Source of the DNA: Neptunomonas sp.
GTDB lineage: Bacteria; Pseudomonadota; Gammaproteobacteria; Pseudomonadales; Balneatricaceae
DNA: 6,327 nt
NCBI GenBank assembly: GCA_004195305.1
Contig: SDWN01000424.1
Coordinates: 1-6,327, forward strand
Reading direction: 5' to 3'
Part shown: in pieces, positions 1 to 5,883 of the stretch
Position numbering within the stretch: the first letter of the stretch is position 1
Layout of the letters: the number at the start of each line of letters is the position of its first letter
Made by a program: the position numbers and the translations under genes
Notes under the pieces: model-generated
Seen by the model: only the letters and a program-made list of their open reading frames with translations
Databases searched by the model: none
What the model was told of the DNA's origin: nothing

Positions 1-16
1 CCGACTGATAATTAAT

Positions 17-45
17 TTGAGTTGTAATGATTAGAGATGTAATAA
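17..45 (+). promoter_or_regulatory. possible sigma70 promoter for the transporter operon
   Basis: The first 70 bases are strongly AT-rich compared with the coding DNA after them. A TTGAGT hexamer (17-22) is followed after 17 bases by TAATAA (40-45), a poor match to the -10 consensus. Other AT-rich hexamers nearby fit about as well, so the exact elements are uncertain. The position, about 40 bases before the proX start, is suitable. I see no obvious operator. Confidence 0.3.
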
Positions 46-86
46 TACCCCCAAATTAGATTAATTAGCGAGAAGAGGAACGCCTG

Positions 87-1085
87 ATGAAGAAATGGAT
101 CGCTGCACTACCATTACTGATTGCTACGGTGTCGGCCCAGGCCGAGACCGCTTGCGGCCAGGTCACCATCGCCGATATGAATTGGAACTCGGCGAGCCTG
201 ATCGCCAATGTCGATCGCTTTATTCTCGAGCACGGTTATGGCTGCGACGCCGAGCTGGTGCCCGGCGACACCATGCCCACCTTTACCTCGATGATCGAAA
301 AGAACGAGCCCGATATCGCACCGGAGCTGTGGAGCAACTCCATGAAAGAGGCGCTGGACCGTGGCGTATCCTCAGGCAAACTGCAGATAGCGGGCAAGTC
401 GCTCTCCGACGGTGGCGAAGAGGGGTTCTGGGTGCCCGAGTATATGGTTGAAAAAGACCCTTCGCTGGCGACCATTCAGGGCGTCATCGCCAACGCCAAA
501 CTGTTCAAACACCCGGAAGACCCCGATAAGTCTGCGTTTTACGGCTGCCCGGCGGGTTGGAACTGCCAGATCTCCGGCGCAAACCTCTTCAACGCACTGA
601 AGCTCGACGATGCCGGATTTGATCTGATCGATCCCGGTTCCAGTGCGGGTCTGTCGGGCTCCATTGCCCGCGCCTACGAGCGCCAGAAGCCCTGGTTCGG
701 CTACTACTGGGCACCCACCGCGATCCTCGGTAAGTACAAGATGGTCAAGGTCGATTTCGGTACCGGTATCGACGAAAATCACTTCGTGACCTGTATCTCC
801 ATAGCCGATTGTGAAAACCCCAAAGCGACCATGTGGCCGCCGTCTCCGGTACACACGGTGACTACCGTAAGTTTCGCCAGCAAAGCTCCTGGCGCCTACG
901 ACTACCTGTCCAATCGGGCGCTCAAAAACGATCAGCTGAACCAACTGCTGGCATGGATGGAAGATAACCAGGCGGATGGCGACATCGCCATGGAGCACTT
1001 CCTTAGCAATTACGAAGCCACGTGGAGCACCTGGGTGTCTACCGAGGTGGCCGCCAAGGTCAAAAAGGCCCTGGTCGAGCTGTAA
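87..1085 (+). CDS. proX: glycine betaine-type ABC transporter substrate-binding protein
   Basis: A periplasmic protein of 332 residues that captures a quaternary-amine osmoprotectant (glycine betaine, proline betaine or choline) and delivers it to the permease encoded next. The N-terminus has a classic Sec signal: KK at 2-3, a hydrophobic core, and an AQA site with likely cleavage after residue 19. The rest resembles the OpuAC/ProX family. Many tryptophans (33, 82, 115, 158, 203, 208, 250) fit the aromatic cage used to bind trimethylammonium groups, but I cannot say which of them line the pocket. Six cysteines (23, 53, 154, 160, 236, 242) could form three disulfides. The ATG is preceded by GAGGA at 75-79 with 7 bases between. 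The gene ends with tandem stops TAA TAG. It is first in an operon with the permease and ATPase genes. The exact ligand cannot be told from sequence; the family call is firm. Confidence 0.92.
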   Translation: MKKWIAALPLLIATVSAQAETACGQVTIADMNWNSASLIANVDRFILEHGYGCDAELVPGDTMPTFTSMIEKNEPDIAPELWSNSMKEALDRGVSSGKLQIAGKSLSDGGEEGFWVPEYMVEKDPSLATIQGVIANAKLFKHPEDPDKSAFYGCPAGWNCQISGANLFNALKLDDAGFDLIDPGSSAGLSGSIARAYERQKPWFGYYWAPTAILGKYKMVKVDFGTGIDENHFVTCISIADCENPKATMWPPSPVHTVTTVSFASKAPGAYDYLSNRALKNDQLNQLLAWMEDNQADGDIAMEHFLSNYEATWSTWVSTEVAAKVKKALVEL

Positions 1086-1091
1086 TAGTCG

Positions 1092-1130
1092 CAGGGCCGG
1101 GAGTGCGATGCCCTCCCTGCCCTGTTTTTT
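1092..1130 (+). terminator. rho-independent terminator-like attenuator inside the operon
   Basis: Just after the proX stops, CAGGG (1092-1096) pairs with CCCTG (1120-1124) and GGGAG (1099-1103) pairs with CTCCC (1113-1117). A small CC/TG internal loop separates the two stems and a 9-base loop closes the hairpin. Six T's follow directly at 1125-1130. This is a textbook intrinsic terminator shape lying between the binding-protein gene and the permease gene. I infer partial termination or 3'-end protection of the proX message, giving more binding protein than membrane complex, as is common for ABC importers. Confidence 0.7.
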
Positions 1131-1171
1131 ACGACACGCAGCCGCGTTTACTTTTAGCCTGTTTGACTGCA

Positions 1172-1240
1172 TTTTTAGCGCCGCCTTAACACCCTTTTTA
1201 GCGCCGCTTTACACCCTTTTTTCGCGCCGCTTTAACACAA
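1172..1240 (+). repeat. three imperfect tandem repeats of 22-24 bp before the permease gene
   Basis: Three consecutive units at 1172-1194, 1195-1216 and 1217-1240 each run T-rich tract, GCGCCGC core, then a TTAACACC-like tail. They differ by a few substitutions and single-base indels. A weaker fourth relative may start near 1141 (GCCGC then GTTTAC). The array fills most of the gap between the attenuator and the permease ribosome-binding site. No reading frame explains it and no function is evident. Confidence 0.75.
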
Positions 1241-1255
1241 CCCCCTGAGGTACCT

Positions 1256-2155
1256 ATGGCCGACTCTTCTTGGCTGACCACATTCCCACAGCTGGCTCGG
1301 GCTGATTTGCTGGCCATCCGCAAAAGCGTTGATGCCTCCTTCCGGGAATTTTCCCGTAATTACGGCGACACCATCGAGTCCCTGTTCGAACCCCTACTTA
1401 GCTTTCTGGTCTGGTTTGAAAAACTGCTGCTCAACAGCCCCTGGTGGGCGGTGCTCTTCGGCATTGCCGCGCTGGTATTTGTTGCCAGCCGATCCTGGAA
1501 GCTGGTGCTGGCGGTGGTGCTAGCCTTCCTCGCGATCGGCTATTTCGGCATGTGGGATAACACCATGCGGACCCTAAGCATCATCACGGTCAGCACCCTG
1601 TTGGCGATCGCCCTCGGGATACCGATAGGCATTCTGATGGCGCGCTCCGACCGGGCCCGGATGATCGTGACGCCGATGCTCGATATCATGCAGACCATGC
1701 CCGCCTTCGTTTACCTGATCCCGGTGGTGATGCTGCTCGGAATCGGCAAGGTCCCGGGGGTGATCGCCGTGGTAATCTACGCCATCCCGCCGGTGATTCG
1801 CCTGACCAACCTCGGTATCCGACTGGTCGACCAGGAGGTCATGGAAGCCGCCACCGCCTACGGTGCCAGCCCCATGCAGCGACTGTTCGGGGTGCAGCTG
1901 CCGCTGGCGTCTCCCACCATCATGGCGGGGATCAACCAGACCATCATGATGTCGCTGTCGATGGTGGTGATCGCGTCCATGATCGGGGTCAAAGGACTGG
2001 GCCAACCCGTGCTTAAATCGATCACCAACCAGTACTTTTCCCTGGGCCTGTTTAACGGCCTGGCAATTGTCGCCCTGGCCATCATCTTCGACCGGGTATC
2101 CCAGTCCTATGCCAAGCGCACCCAAAAGCACATGGAGGGTACCCAAGATGCCTGA
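1256..2155 (+). CDS. proW: glycine betaine-type ABC transporter permease
   Basis: Inner-membrane channel subunit of 299 residues in the ProW/OpuAB family (binding-protein-dependent permease, MetI-like fold). An amphipathic N-terminal stretch of ~60 residues precedes hydrophobic segments near 64-78, 82-98, 107-127, 148-162, 167-180, 229-243 and 262-278. The cytoplasmic EAA loop that docks on the ATPase is clear: EAATAYGASPMQRLFGVQLP starts at residue 197 with the conserved glycine at 203. A RLxDQEVMEAA context and the later GVKGLGQPV stretch are typical of the betaine subfamily. The ATG at 1256 has GAGG at 1247-1250, 5 bases upstream. The last codons overlap the ATPase start by 8 bases, implying coupled translation. 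The length is slightly below the ~350 residues of E. coli ProW, whose N-terminus is longer. Confidence 0.92.
   Translation: MADSSWLTTFPQLARADLLAIRKSVDASFREFSRNYGDTIESLFEPLLSFLVWFEKLLLNSPWWAVLFGIAALVFVASRSWKLVLAVVLAFLAIGYFGMWDNTMRTLSIITVSTLLAIALGIPIGILMARSDRARMIVTPMLDIMQTMPAFVYLIPVVMLLGIGKVPGVIAVVIYAIPPVIRLTNLGIRLVDQEVMEAATAYGASPMQRLFGVQLPLASPTIMAGINQTIMMSLSMVVIASMIGVKGLGQPVLKSITNQYFSLGLFNGLAIVALAIIFDRVSQSYAKRTQKHMEGTQDA
2134..2139 (+). promoter_or_regulatory. ribosome-binding site fixing the ATPase start
   Basis: GGAGGG sits 8 bases before the ATG at 2148, inside the end of the permease gene. It supports 2148 over an in-frame start at 2067. The extra 27 residues that the 2067 start would add are low-complexity, unlike the family, and read entirely over permease coding sequence in another frame. 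Confidence 0.8.
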
Positions 2156-3377
2156 AGCTAGCAGCCAACCGCTGATCAAGATCGAAGGTCTGTACAAGGT
2201 CTTCGGTAGCAAAGCCAAGTCCGTTATGCCCATGGTCCGCGCCGGCAGATCCAAGGATGATATCCTGGCTGAGACCGGCCATACCGTCGGCCTCAAGGAC
2301 ATCAACCTGAGCATCAACAAAGGCGAGATCTTCGTGATCATGGGGCTGTCCGGTTCGGGTAAGTCCACCTTGATCCGCCACTTCAACCGTCTGATCGATC
2401 CCACCGAAGGGCGCCTCATCGTCGAAGGCACCGATGTGATGACACTATCACCCAAGGAGCTGGAACAGTTCCGGCGCCACAAGATGTCGATGGTTTTCCA
2501 GCGTTTCGGCCTGATGCCTCATCGCACCGTGATCGAGAACGTCAGCTACGGGCTGCTGGTCCAAGGGGTCGCCAAATCGGCCCGGCTGGCAAAGGCCAAA
2601 GAGTGGCTCGAAACCGTTGGCCTGGGCGGTTACGAGGAGCAGTTCCCTTCCCAACTGTCGGGTGGACAACAGCAACGGGTAGGTCTGGCACGAGCGCTAT
2701 GCACCGACGCCGAGATCCTGCTGATGGACGAGGCGTTCTCGGCTCTGGATCCGCTGATTCGCAGCGAGATGCAGGACCAACTGATCGAACTGCAGGAAAC
2801 CCTGCACAAGACCATTATCTTCATCACCCACGATCTTGACGAAGCGTTGCGCCTGGGTGATCGAATCGCCATTCTCAAGGATGGCGAACTGATCCAGGAG
2901 GGCGAGCCGGTCGACATCCTGCTTAACCCCGCAGACGACTACGTTGAAGCGTTCGTCAAGGATATCAATCGCGCCCGCGCGTTGACCGTGAAAACGGTGA
3001 TGAAGCCGCCCATCCAGCGTATTACCGCCGACACTATCGGCGAAGCGCTGGTCCAGATGAAGGATCTGCCGGGGGATTACGGTTACTACTTCAATAAAGA
3101 GGGCTACCAGGGCGTAGTCAGCCAGGAGACCCTGGAGGCAGCCTCTGAACAGAAGCGGACAACGCCGATGTCAGATGAGTTCTTTGAGGTGATCCCGGCG
3201 ATCGAACCCGACGCACTGCTGGAATCGATCATCCCCGAAGCGCTGGATACCGATTACCCACTGCCGGTACTGGACGAAGAGGGAAATCTGCAAGGCGTAC
3301 TGTCCCGTGCCAGCCTGGCCAAGGTACTGGGAGCCACTCAAACCGACGACGTCGACAACACCAACAACGCAGCGTAA
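2148..3377 (+). CDS. proV: glycine betaine-type ABC transporter ATP-binding protein with CBS domains
   Basis: Cytoplasmic ATPase of 409 residues in the ProV/OpuAA family, which powers uptake through the permease encoded just before it. All motifs are present in order: Walker A GLSGSGKST at 66-74, Q-loop Gln118, signature LSGGQQQR at 170-177, Walker B ILLMDEAFSALDP at 190-202 with catalytic Glu195, and H-loop His228. The family-specific insert between the first strand and Walker A (about 20-46, with MVRAGRSKDDI) is typical of betaine ATPases. From about 276 to 399 the C-terminus has the layout of a tandem CBS pair, the module that in OpuA senses ionic strength or nucleotides. The tail (400-409) is acidic and polar. 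The start at 2148 is set by GGAGGG at 2134-2139 and by the 8-base overlap with the permease gene. A hairpin repeat follows the stop. Confidence 0.94.
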   Translation: MPEASSQPLIKIEGLYKVFGSKAKSVMPMVRAGRSKDDILAETGHTVGLKDINLSINKGEIFVIMGLSGSGKSTLIRHFNRLIDPTEGRLIVEGTDVMTLSPKELEQFRRHKMSMVFQRFGLMPHRTVIENVSYGLLVQGVAKSARLAKAKEWLETVGLGGYEEQFPSQLSGGQQQRVGLARALCTDAEILLMDEAFSALDPLIRSEMQDQLIELQETLHKTIIFITHDLDEALRLGDRIAILKDGELIQEGEPVDILLNPADDYVEAFVKDINRARALTVKTVMKPPIQRITADTIGEALVQMKDLPGDYGYYFNKEGYQGVVSQETLEAASEQKRTTPMSDEFFEVIPAIEPDALLESIIPEALDTDYPLPVLDEEGNLQGVLSRASLAKVLGATQTDDVDNTNNAA

Positions 3378-3394
3378 TCGATCGGTAGCGTACC

Positions 3395-3439
3395 TGTAGG
3401 TCGGTCTGAAATTGCTCCTGCATTTAAGACCGACCTGCA
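3395..3439. repeat. palindromic hairpin repeat, copy 1, possible operon-end terminator
   Basis: A 45-base near-perfect palindrome begins 18 bases after the proV stop. TGTAGGTCGGTCT (3395-3407) pairs with AGACCGACCTGCA (3427-3439), with one wobble. The interior (AAAT, GC, loop TCCT, GC, ATTT) continues the stem with one mismatch and one bulge. The first 36 bases recur at 6290-6325 with three differences, so this is a dispersed element and not only a local terminator. A moderately T-rich tract (CCTTTTCC) follows, so termination of the transporter transcript is possible. Confidence 0.85.
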
Positions 3440-3579
3440 TCCTTTTCCTCTCCGGGTGGTTACGCTAAGATTCGCGGCCTACCGAGAGACGATCAGAATA
3501 GCCCGAGGCTAAAGGGTCGAATCCTTTACATAGCGTTTCTTATTTCAACCTGGCTACTTATCCCAGCAGGGAGAGCGCA
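3440..3579. other. spacer without a recognised gene
   Basis: Between the hairpin repeat and the recognisable rfbD debris there is no supported coding sequence. It holds two small inverted repeats: AGCC-CGA-GGCT near 3500-3510, and TAAAGG (3510-3515) with CCTTTA (3523-3528). It may contain more decayed rfbD sequence that I cannot align by eye. Confidence 0.5.
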
Positions 3580-3732
3580 GTGATTAAGAAGCGCGCCTTT
3601 GGATCGCAGGTGCCAGGGCTGCGGGCCCTTCGGTGTTGATTTGATAGCCGGTACCTGATCTGTCTCAGCGTTGTCAACGGCGGTATAGGCAGCGCCCCAG
3701 CTGCCCGTTAGCGCCGTAATCAGGAGCTTCAA
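3580..3732 (-). pseudogene. rfbD: decayed dTDP-4-dehydrorhamnose reductase remnant
   Basis: RfbD (RmlD) reduces dTDP-4-keto-L-rhamnose to dTDP-L-rhamnose, the last pathway step. A GGAAAGG ribosome-binding site directly after the rfbC stop leads to a TTG start at 3732 and the family N-terminus MKLLIT. One missing G in the next codon then shifts the frame. In the shifted frame ANGQLGR (3712-3692) completes the GxxGxxG dinucleotide-binding motif. The original frame then gives AAYTAVDNAETDQ (3693-3655), a hallmark RfbD segment that normally lies about 50 residues further on, so an internal deletion joins near 3693. The frame shifts again to YQINTEGPAALAPAIQRR (3646-3593), then back to GALLNH (3597-3580). 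Nothing aligns after that. The gene cannot make a working reductase. The TTG frame stays open to 3526 and might be annotated as a 68-residue hypothetical protein. Confidence 0.88.
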
Positions 3733-3742
3733 CTACCTTTCC

Positions 3743-4279
3743 TTACCGCTGCAGGGCTTTTAGATGAGGCGCCTGAGCATCTTTCACTGACAGTTGCACA
3801 TCGGTGATCGGCCAGTCGATGCCCAAGTCGGGATCGTTCCAGAGGATAGAGCCTTCGTCGCTGGGATCGTAGTAGTCGGTACACTTGTATTCAAAATCAG
3901 CGGTCTCGGAGAGCACGACAAAACCGTGGGCGAATCCCGGTGGCACCCAATACTGACGCTTATTCTCCTCGGACAGAATCACGCCTTCCCACTGGCCATA
4001 GGTGGAGGAGTCGGGGCGGATATCCACCGCCACATCGTATACTTCACCACGCACCACCCGCACCAGCTTGCCCTGGGGCTTGGTTTTCTGGAAATGCAGC
4101 CCGCGTAGTACGCCACGCCCGGAGCGGGAGTGGTTATCCTGCACGAAGGGCAGATCGATACCAGCCATCTCAGCATAGCGTTCGACCTGAAAGGTTTCGA
4201 GAAAGAAACCGCGCTCGTCCCCGAAGACTCTGGGTTCGATAATCACCGCATCATTAAGTCGGGTCTTAATTACCTGCAT
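3743..4279 (-). CDS. rfbC: dTDP-4-dehydrorhamnose 3,5-epimerase
   Basis: Cytoplasmic cupin-fold enzyme of 178 residues, the usual RmlC length. It epimerises dTDP-4-keto-6-deoxyglucose at C3 and C5 in dTDP-L-rhamnose synthesis. Family motifs are intact: FGDERGFFLETF near 19-30, QDNHSRS at 47-53, the LRGLHFQ segment with catalytic His62, GKLVRVVRGEVYDVAVDIR at 70-88, the WVPPGFAHGF barrel segment at 111-120, EYKCTDYY with the likely acid Tyr131, and SVKD near 164-167, supplying the Asp that partners the His. The ATG follows the rfbA stop by only 3 bases, with a GAGGG site inside the end of rfbA, so translation is coupled. The protein looks functional although the genes for the preceding and following enzymes at this locus are broken. 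A broader role in another deoxysugar pathway is possible. Confidence 0.94.
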   Translation of the reverse strand: MQVIKTRLNDAVIIEPRVFGDERGFFLETFQVERYAEMAGIDLPFVQDNHSRSGRGVLRGLHFQKTKPQGKLVRVVRGEVYDVAVDIRPDSSTYGQWEGVILSEENKRQYWVPPGFAHGFVVLSETADFEYKCTDYYDPSDEGSILWNDPDLGIDWPITDVQLSVKDAQAPHLKALQR

Positions 4280-4282
4280 GGC

Positions 4283-5161
4283 TCAGTGACCCTCAGCGAT
4301 TGTTTTCAGATACTGACCGTATCCCGTCTTGCCCAATGCTTCTGCCTGTTCCAGCAGTGCCTCCCGGGTAAGCCAACCCTGCTTATAGCCGATCTCTTCA
4401 AGGCAGGAGACTTTTAACCCCTGGCGCTTTTCGATGGTCTGGACGAAGGTGCCGGCATCGAGCAGCGAATCGTGGGTGCCGGTATCCAGCCAGGCAAAGC
4501 CACGTCCCAGCATCTCGACCTGAAGGTCGCCGCGCTGTAGATAGGCGTTGTTCACGTCGGTGATCTCCAGCTCGCCGCGATGCGAAGGCTTGACCGCCTT
4601 GGCGATCTCGACCACGTCGTTGTCGTAGAAGTACAGTCCTGTCACCGCGTAGTTGGACTTGGGCTGTAGCGGCTTCTCTTCGATGCTCAGCGCCTTGCCG
4701 TCGGCATCGAACTCGACCACGCCAAAGCGCTCGGGATCGCTGACGTGGTAGCCAAACACCGTGGCGCCGGTATCCCGAGCGACCGCAGATCGCAGTTTGT
4801 CGGAAAAGTGTTGGCCATAGAAGATGTTGTCGCCCAGCACCAGGCAGACGTTGGCATCCCCGATGAACTCTTCGCCGATAATAAAGGCTTGCGCCAGGCC
4901 ATCGGGGGTTGGCTGTATCGCGTACTCAAAACATACCCCAAAACTGCTGCCATCGCCCAGCAGGCGCTGGTAGCCAGGCAGGTCTTCGGGGGTAGAGATA
5001 ATCAGAATCTCGTTGATCCCTGCCAGCATCAATACCGAGATGGGGTAGTAGATCATCGGCTTGTCGTAGATCGGCAGCAACTGTTTCGACACGCCCCGAG
5101 TGATGGGGTGCAGACGCGTGCCGGAACCGCCAGCGAGAATAATGCCTTTAAACCTTTTCAT
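4283..5161 (-). CDS. rfbA: glucose-1-phosphate thymidylyltransferase
   Basis: RmlA-type nucleotidyltransferase of 292 residues. It makes dTDP-glucose from dTTP and glucose-1-phosphate, the first step of dTDP-L-rhamnose and related deoxysugar synthesis. Motifs in order: LAGGSGTRLHP at 9-19 (nucleotide-binding loop), KQLLPIYDKPMIYYP at 26-40, then VLGDNIFYG, the EEKP segment, VTGLYFYDN, GELEITDVN and GFAWLDTGT, all typical of the short RmlA enzymes. The ATG at 5161 is chosen because the family begins at MKRFKGIILAGG and AAGGGA lies about 6 bases upstream. The same frame is open for another 93 codons upstream, but that stretch is the end of rfbB. Transcription probably begins upstream of the rfbB remnant. 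The product appears intact. Confidence 0.95.
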   Translation of the reverse strand: MKRFKGIILAGGSGTRLHPITRGVSKQLLPIYDKPMIYYPISVLMLAGINEILIISTPEDLPGYQRLLGDGSSFGVCFEYAIQPTPDGLAQAFIIGEEFIGDANVCLVLGDNIFYGQHFSDKLRSAVARDTGATVFGYHVSDPERFGVVEFDADGKALSIEEKPLQPKSNYAVTGLYFYDNDVVEIAKAVKPSHRGELEITDVNNAYLQRGDLQVEMLGRGFAWLDTGTHDSLLDAGTFVQTIEKRQGLKVSCLEEIGYKQGWLTREALLEQAEALGKTGYGQYLKTIAEGH

Positions 5162-5440
5162 GGTGAGTCCCTTGTCCTGCCGTGTTGTCGCTAGTAGTTT
5201 TTTGTCGCTTTTATCATTATCGCCGATGCGTTCTAGGTTGTATGCGCCGGACAATACACGCTGCCACCATAGCTTGTTATTTAAATACCACACAACGGTC
5301 TTGCGGATGCCTGATTCAAAAGTTTCTTGCGGTACCCAATCCAGTTCGCGCTGAATTTTACTGGCGTCGATGGCGTAGCGCAGGTCGTGACCGGGACGAT
5401 CTTGAACGAAGGTGATCAGATCCTGGTAGTGAGCGATACC
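5162..5440 (-). pseudogene. rfbB: C-terminal remnant of dTDP-glucose 4,6-dehydratase
   Basis: RfbB (RmlB) converts dTDP-glucose to dTDP-4-keto-6-deoxyglucose. Reading back from rfbA in its own frame gives the family C-terminus: YQDLITFVQDRPGHD, RYAIDASKIQRELDW, PQETFESGIRKTVVWYLNN and SGAYNLERIG. An in-frame TAG at 5441-5443 marks the 5' limit, and homology ends close to it. About 80 family-aligned residues of the usual ~350 remain. The NAD-binding Rossmann domain and the catalytic Tyr-x-x-x-Lys are gone. The frame has no stop before rfbA: about 20 unfamiliar residues (DNDKSDKK onward) link it straight into the rfbA start. An out-of-frame TGATAA just after the ERIGD codons could be the ancestral stop, displaced by a small indel. 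No start codon with a convincing ribosome-binding site is evident. Confidence 0.9.
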
Positions 5441-5467
5441 CTACGCTGGAAATTAAGCAAGGTGCCC

Positions 5468-5499
5468 ATTATAGAGATGTTGGCCGCACTCAGGGTAAA
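5468..5499 (-). promoter_or_regulatory. possible promoter of the remnant rhamnose operon
   Basis: On the - strand a perfect TATAAT lies at 5473-5468, followed by GGGCACC. The -35 is weak: TTTACC at 5499-5494 leaves a 20-base spacer, and the hexamer 17 bases away (ACCCTG) is a poor match. It points toward the rfbB remnant, rfbA and rfbC, and ends about 25 bases before the homology break. It could therefore be the original operon promoter left in place when rfbB lost its 5' part, or an unrelated promoter brought close by the deletion. Confidence 0.4.
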
Positions 5500-5628
5500 G
5501 CATCGTGGGGGGAGATAAAACCAACGATAACGGTGGCAGTCATACGGGCTCAAGCAGTTCTTTATTTGCGCTATCTAGGGGCGCAGCGGGGTCAAGGAAG
5601 CAGCCTCCCCCCCTTTGTCCTACATTTT
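5500..5628. other. spacer between toxin gene and rhamnose remnant
   Basis: I see no gene with homology or a good ribosome-binding site here. It contains a run of seven C's at 5607-5613 and a G-rich stretch at 5577-5591, which can form only a weak, irregular hairpin. No T-tracted terminator is visible after the toxin gene, so read-through from the toxin-antitoxin operon into the rhamnose remnant is possible. Confidence 0.4.
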
Positions 5629-5883
5629 TCAATAATGATAGCGGCACTGAACAATGATCACGGAGTCCTCTGTGACTTTATAAACTAGACGGTGTTCACG
5701 GTCTATGCGGCGGGACCAATACCCGGACCAGTTGTGCTTTAACGGCTCCGGATCGCCTACGCCCACGTAAGGATGGCGCTGAATCTCTTTGATTAACCTA
5801 TTGATGCGTTGTAGCGTTTTCTTGTCAGTTTTCTGCCAATACCGGTAATCCTCCCACGCTTTTTCAGCCCAGGAAAGAATCAC
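5629..5883 (-). CDS. yoeB: YoeB-family mRNA interferase toxin
   Basis: Toxin of 84 residues, the same length as E. coli YoeB. It belongs to the RelE/ParE fold group, binds the ribosomal A site and cleaves mRNA during translation. Similarity runs end to end, including the WxExxWEDYxYWQxTDKK N-terminus, the PEPLKHN segment, SGYWSRRI and the REHRLVY core. The catalytic set known for YoeB is present at matching positions: Glu46, Arg65, His83, with Tyr84 as the C-terminal residue. The toxin is therefore predicted active. Its ATG overlaps the antitoxin's end by 4 bases, the usual coupling that ensures antitoxin is made first. It is regulated through the shared promoter at 6169-6197 and probably by conditional cooperativity with the antitoxin. 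Confidence 0.95.
   Translation of the reverse strand: MILSWAEKAWEDYRYWQKTDKKTLQRINRLIKEIQRHPYVGVGDPEPLKHNWSGYWSRRIDREHRLVYKVTEDSVIIVQCRYHY

Noticed and set aside
372..1172. A long open frame on the - strand opposite proX
   Set aside because: It is the antisense of a well-supported gene, with no family-like motifs and low-complexity, Arg/Gly/Val-rich composition.
2067..2147. An earlier in-frame start for the ATPase gene
   Set aside because: The added 27 residues overlap the permease coding sequence, do not resemble the family, and a strong GGAGGG site precedes the ATG at 2148.
1574..2482. A 302-codon open frame on the - strand opposite proW and proV
   Set aside because: It crosses two confirmed genes in antisense and translates to His/Asp/Arg-rich sequence typical of a GC-rich shadow frame.
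3510..3528. A 17-19 base stem-loop with loop GTCGAAT resembling a tRNA T-arm, suggesting a tRNA fragment or attachment site
   Set aside because: The flanking bases give no anticodon arm, no acceptor pairing and no CCA end, and the first loop base does not fit. A six-base inverted repeat alone is easily due to chance.
3526..3732. A 68-codon frame on the - strand as an intact small gene
   Set aside because: Its codons contain RfbD motifs spread over two frames, which marks it as a relic of rfbD and not an independent protein.
5162..5293. Starting rfbA at the upstream GTG at 5293
   Set aside because: The 44 added residues are the rfbB C-terminus plus a linker; RmlA proteins start at the 5161 ATG, which has its own ribosome-binding site.
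5490..5543. A 17-codon - strand frame upstream of the rfb remnant as a leader peptide
   Set aside because: There is no convincing ribosome-binding site, no run of regulatory codons and no terminator-like alternative hairpins after it.
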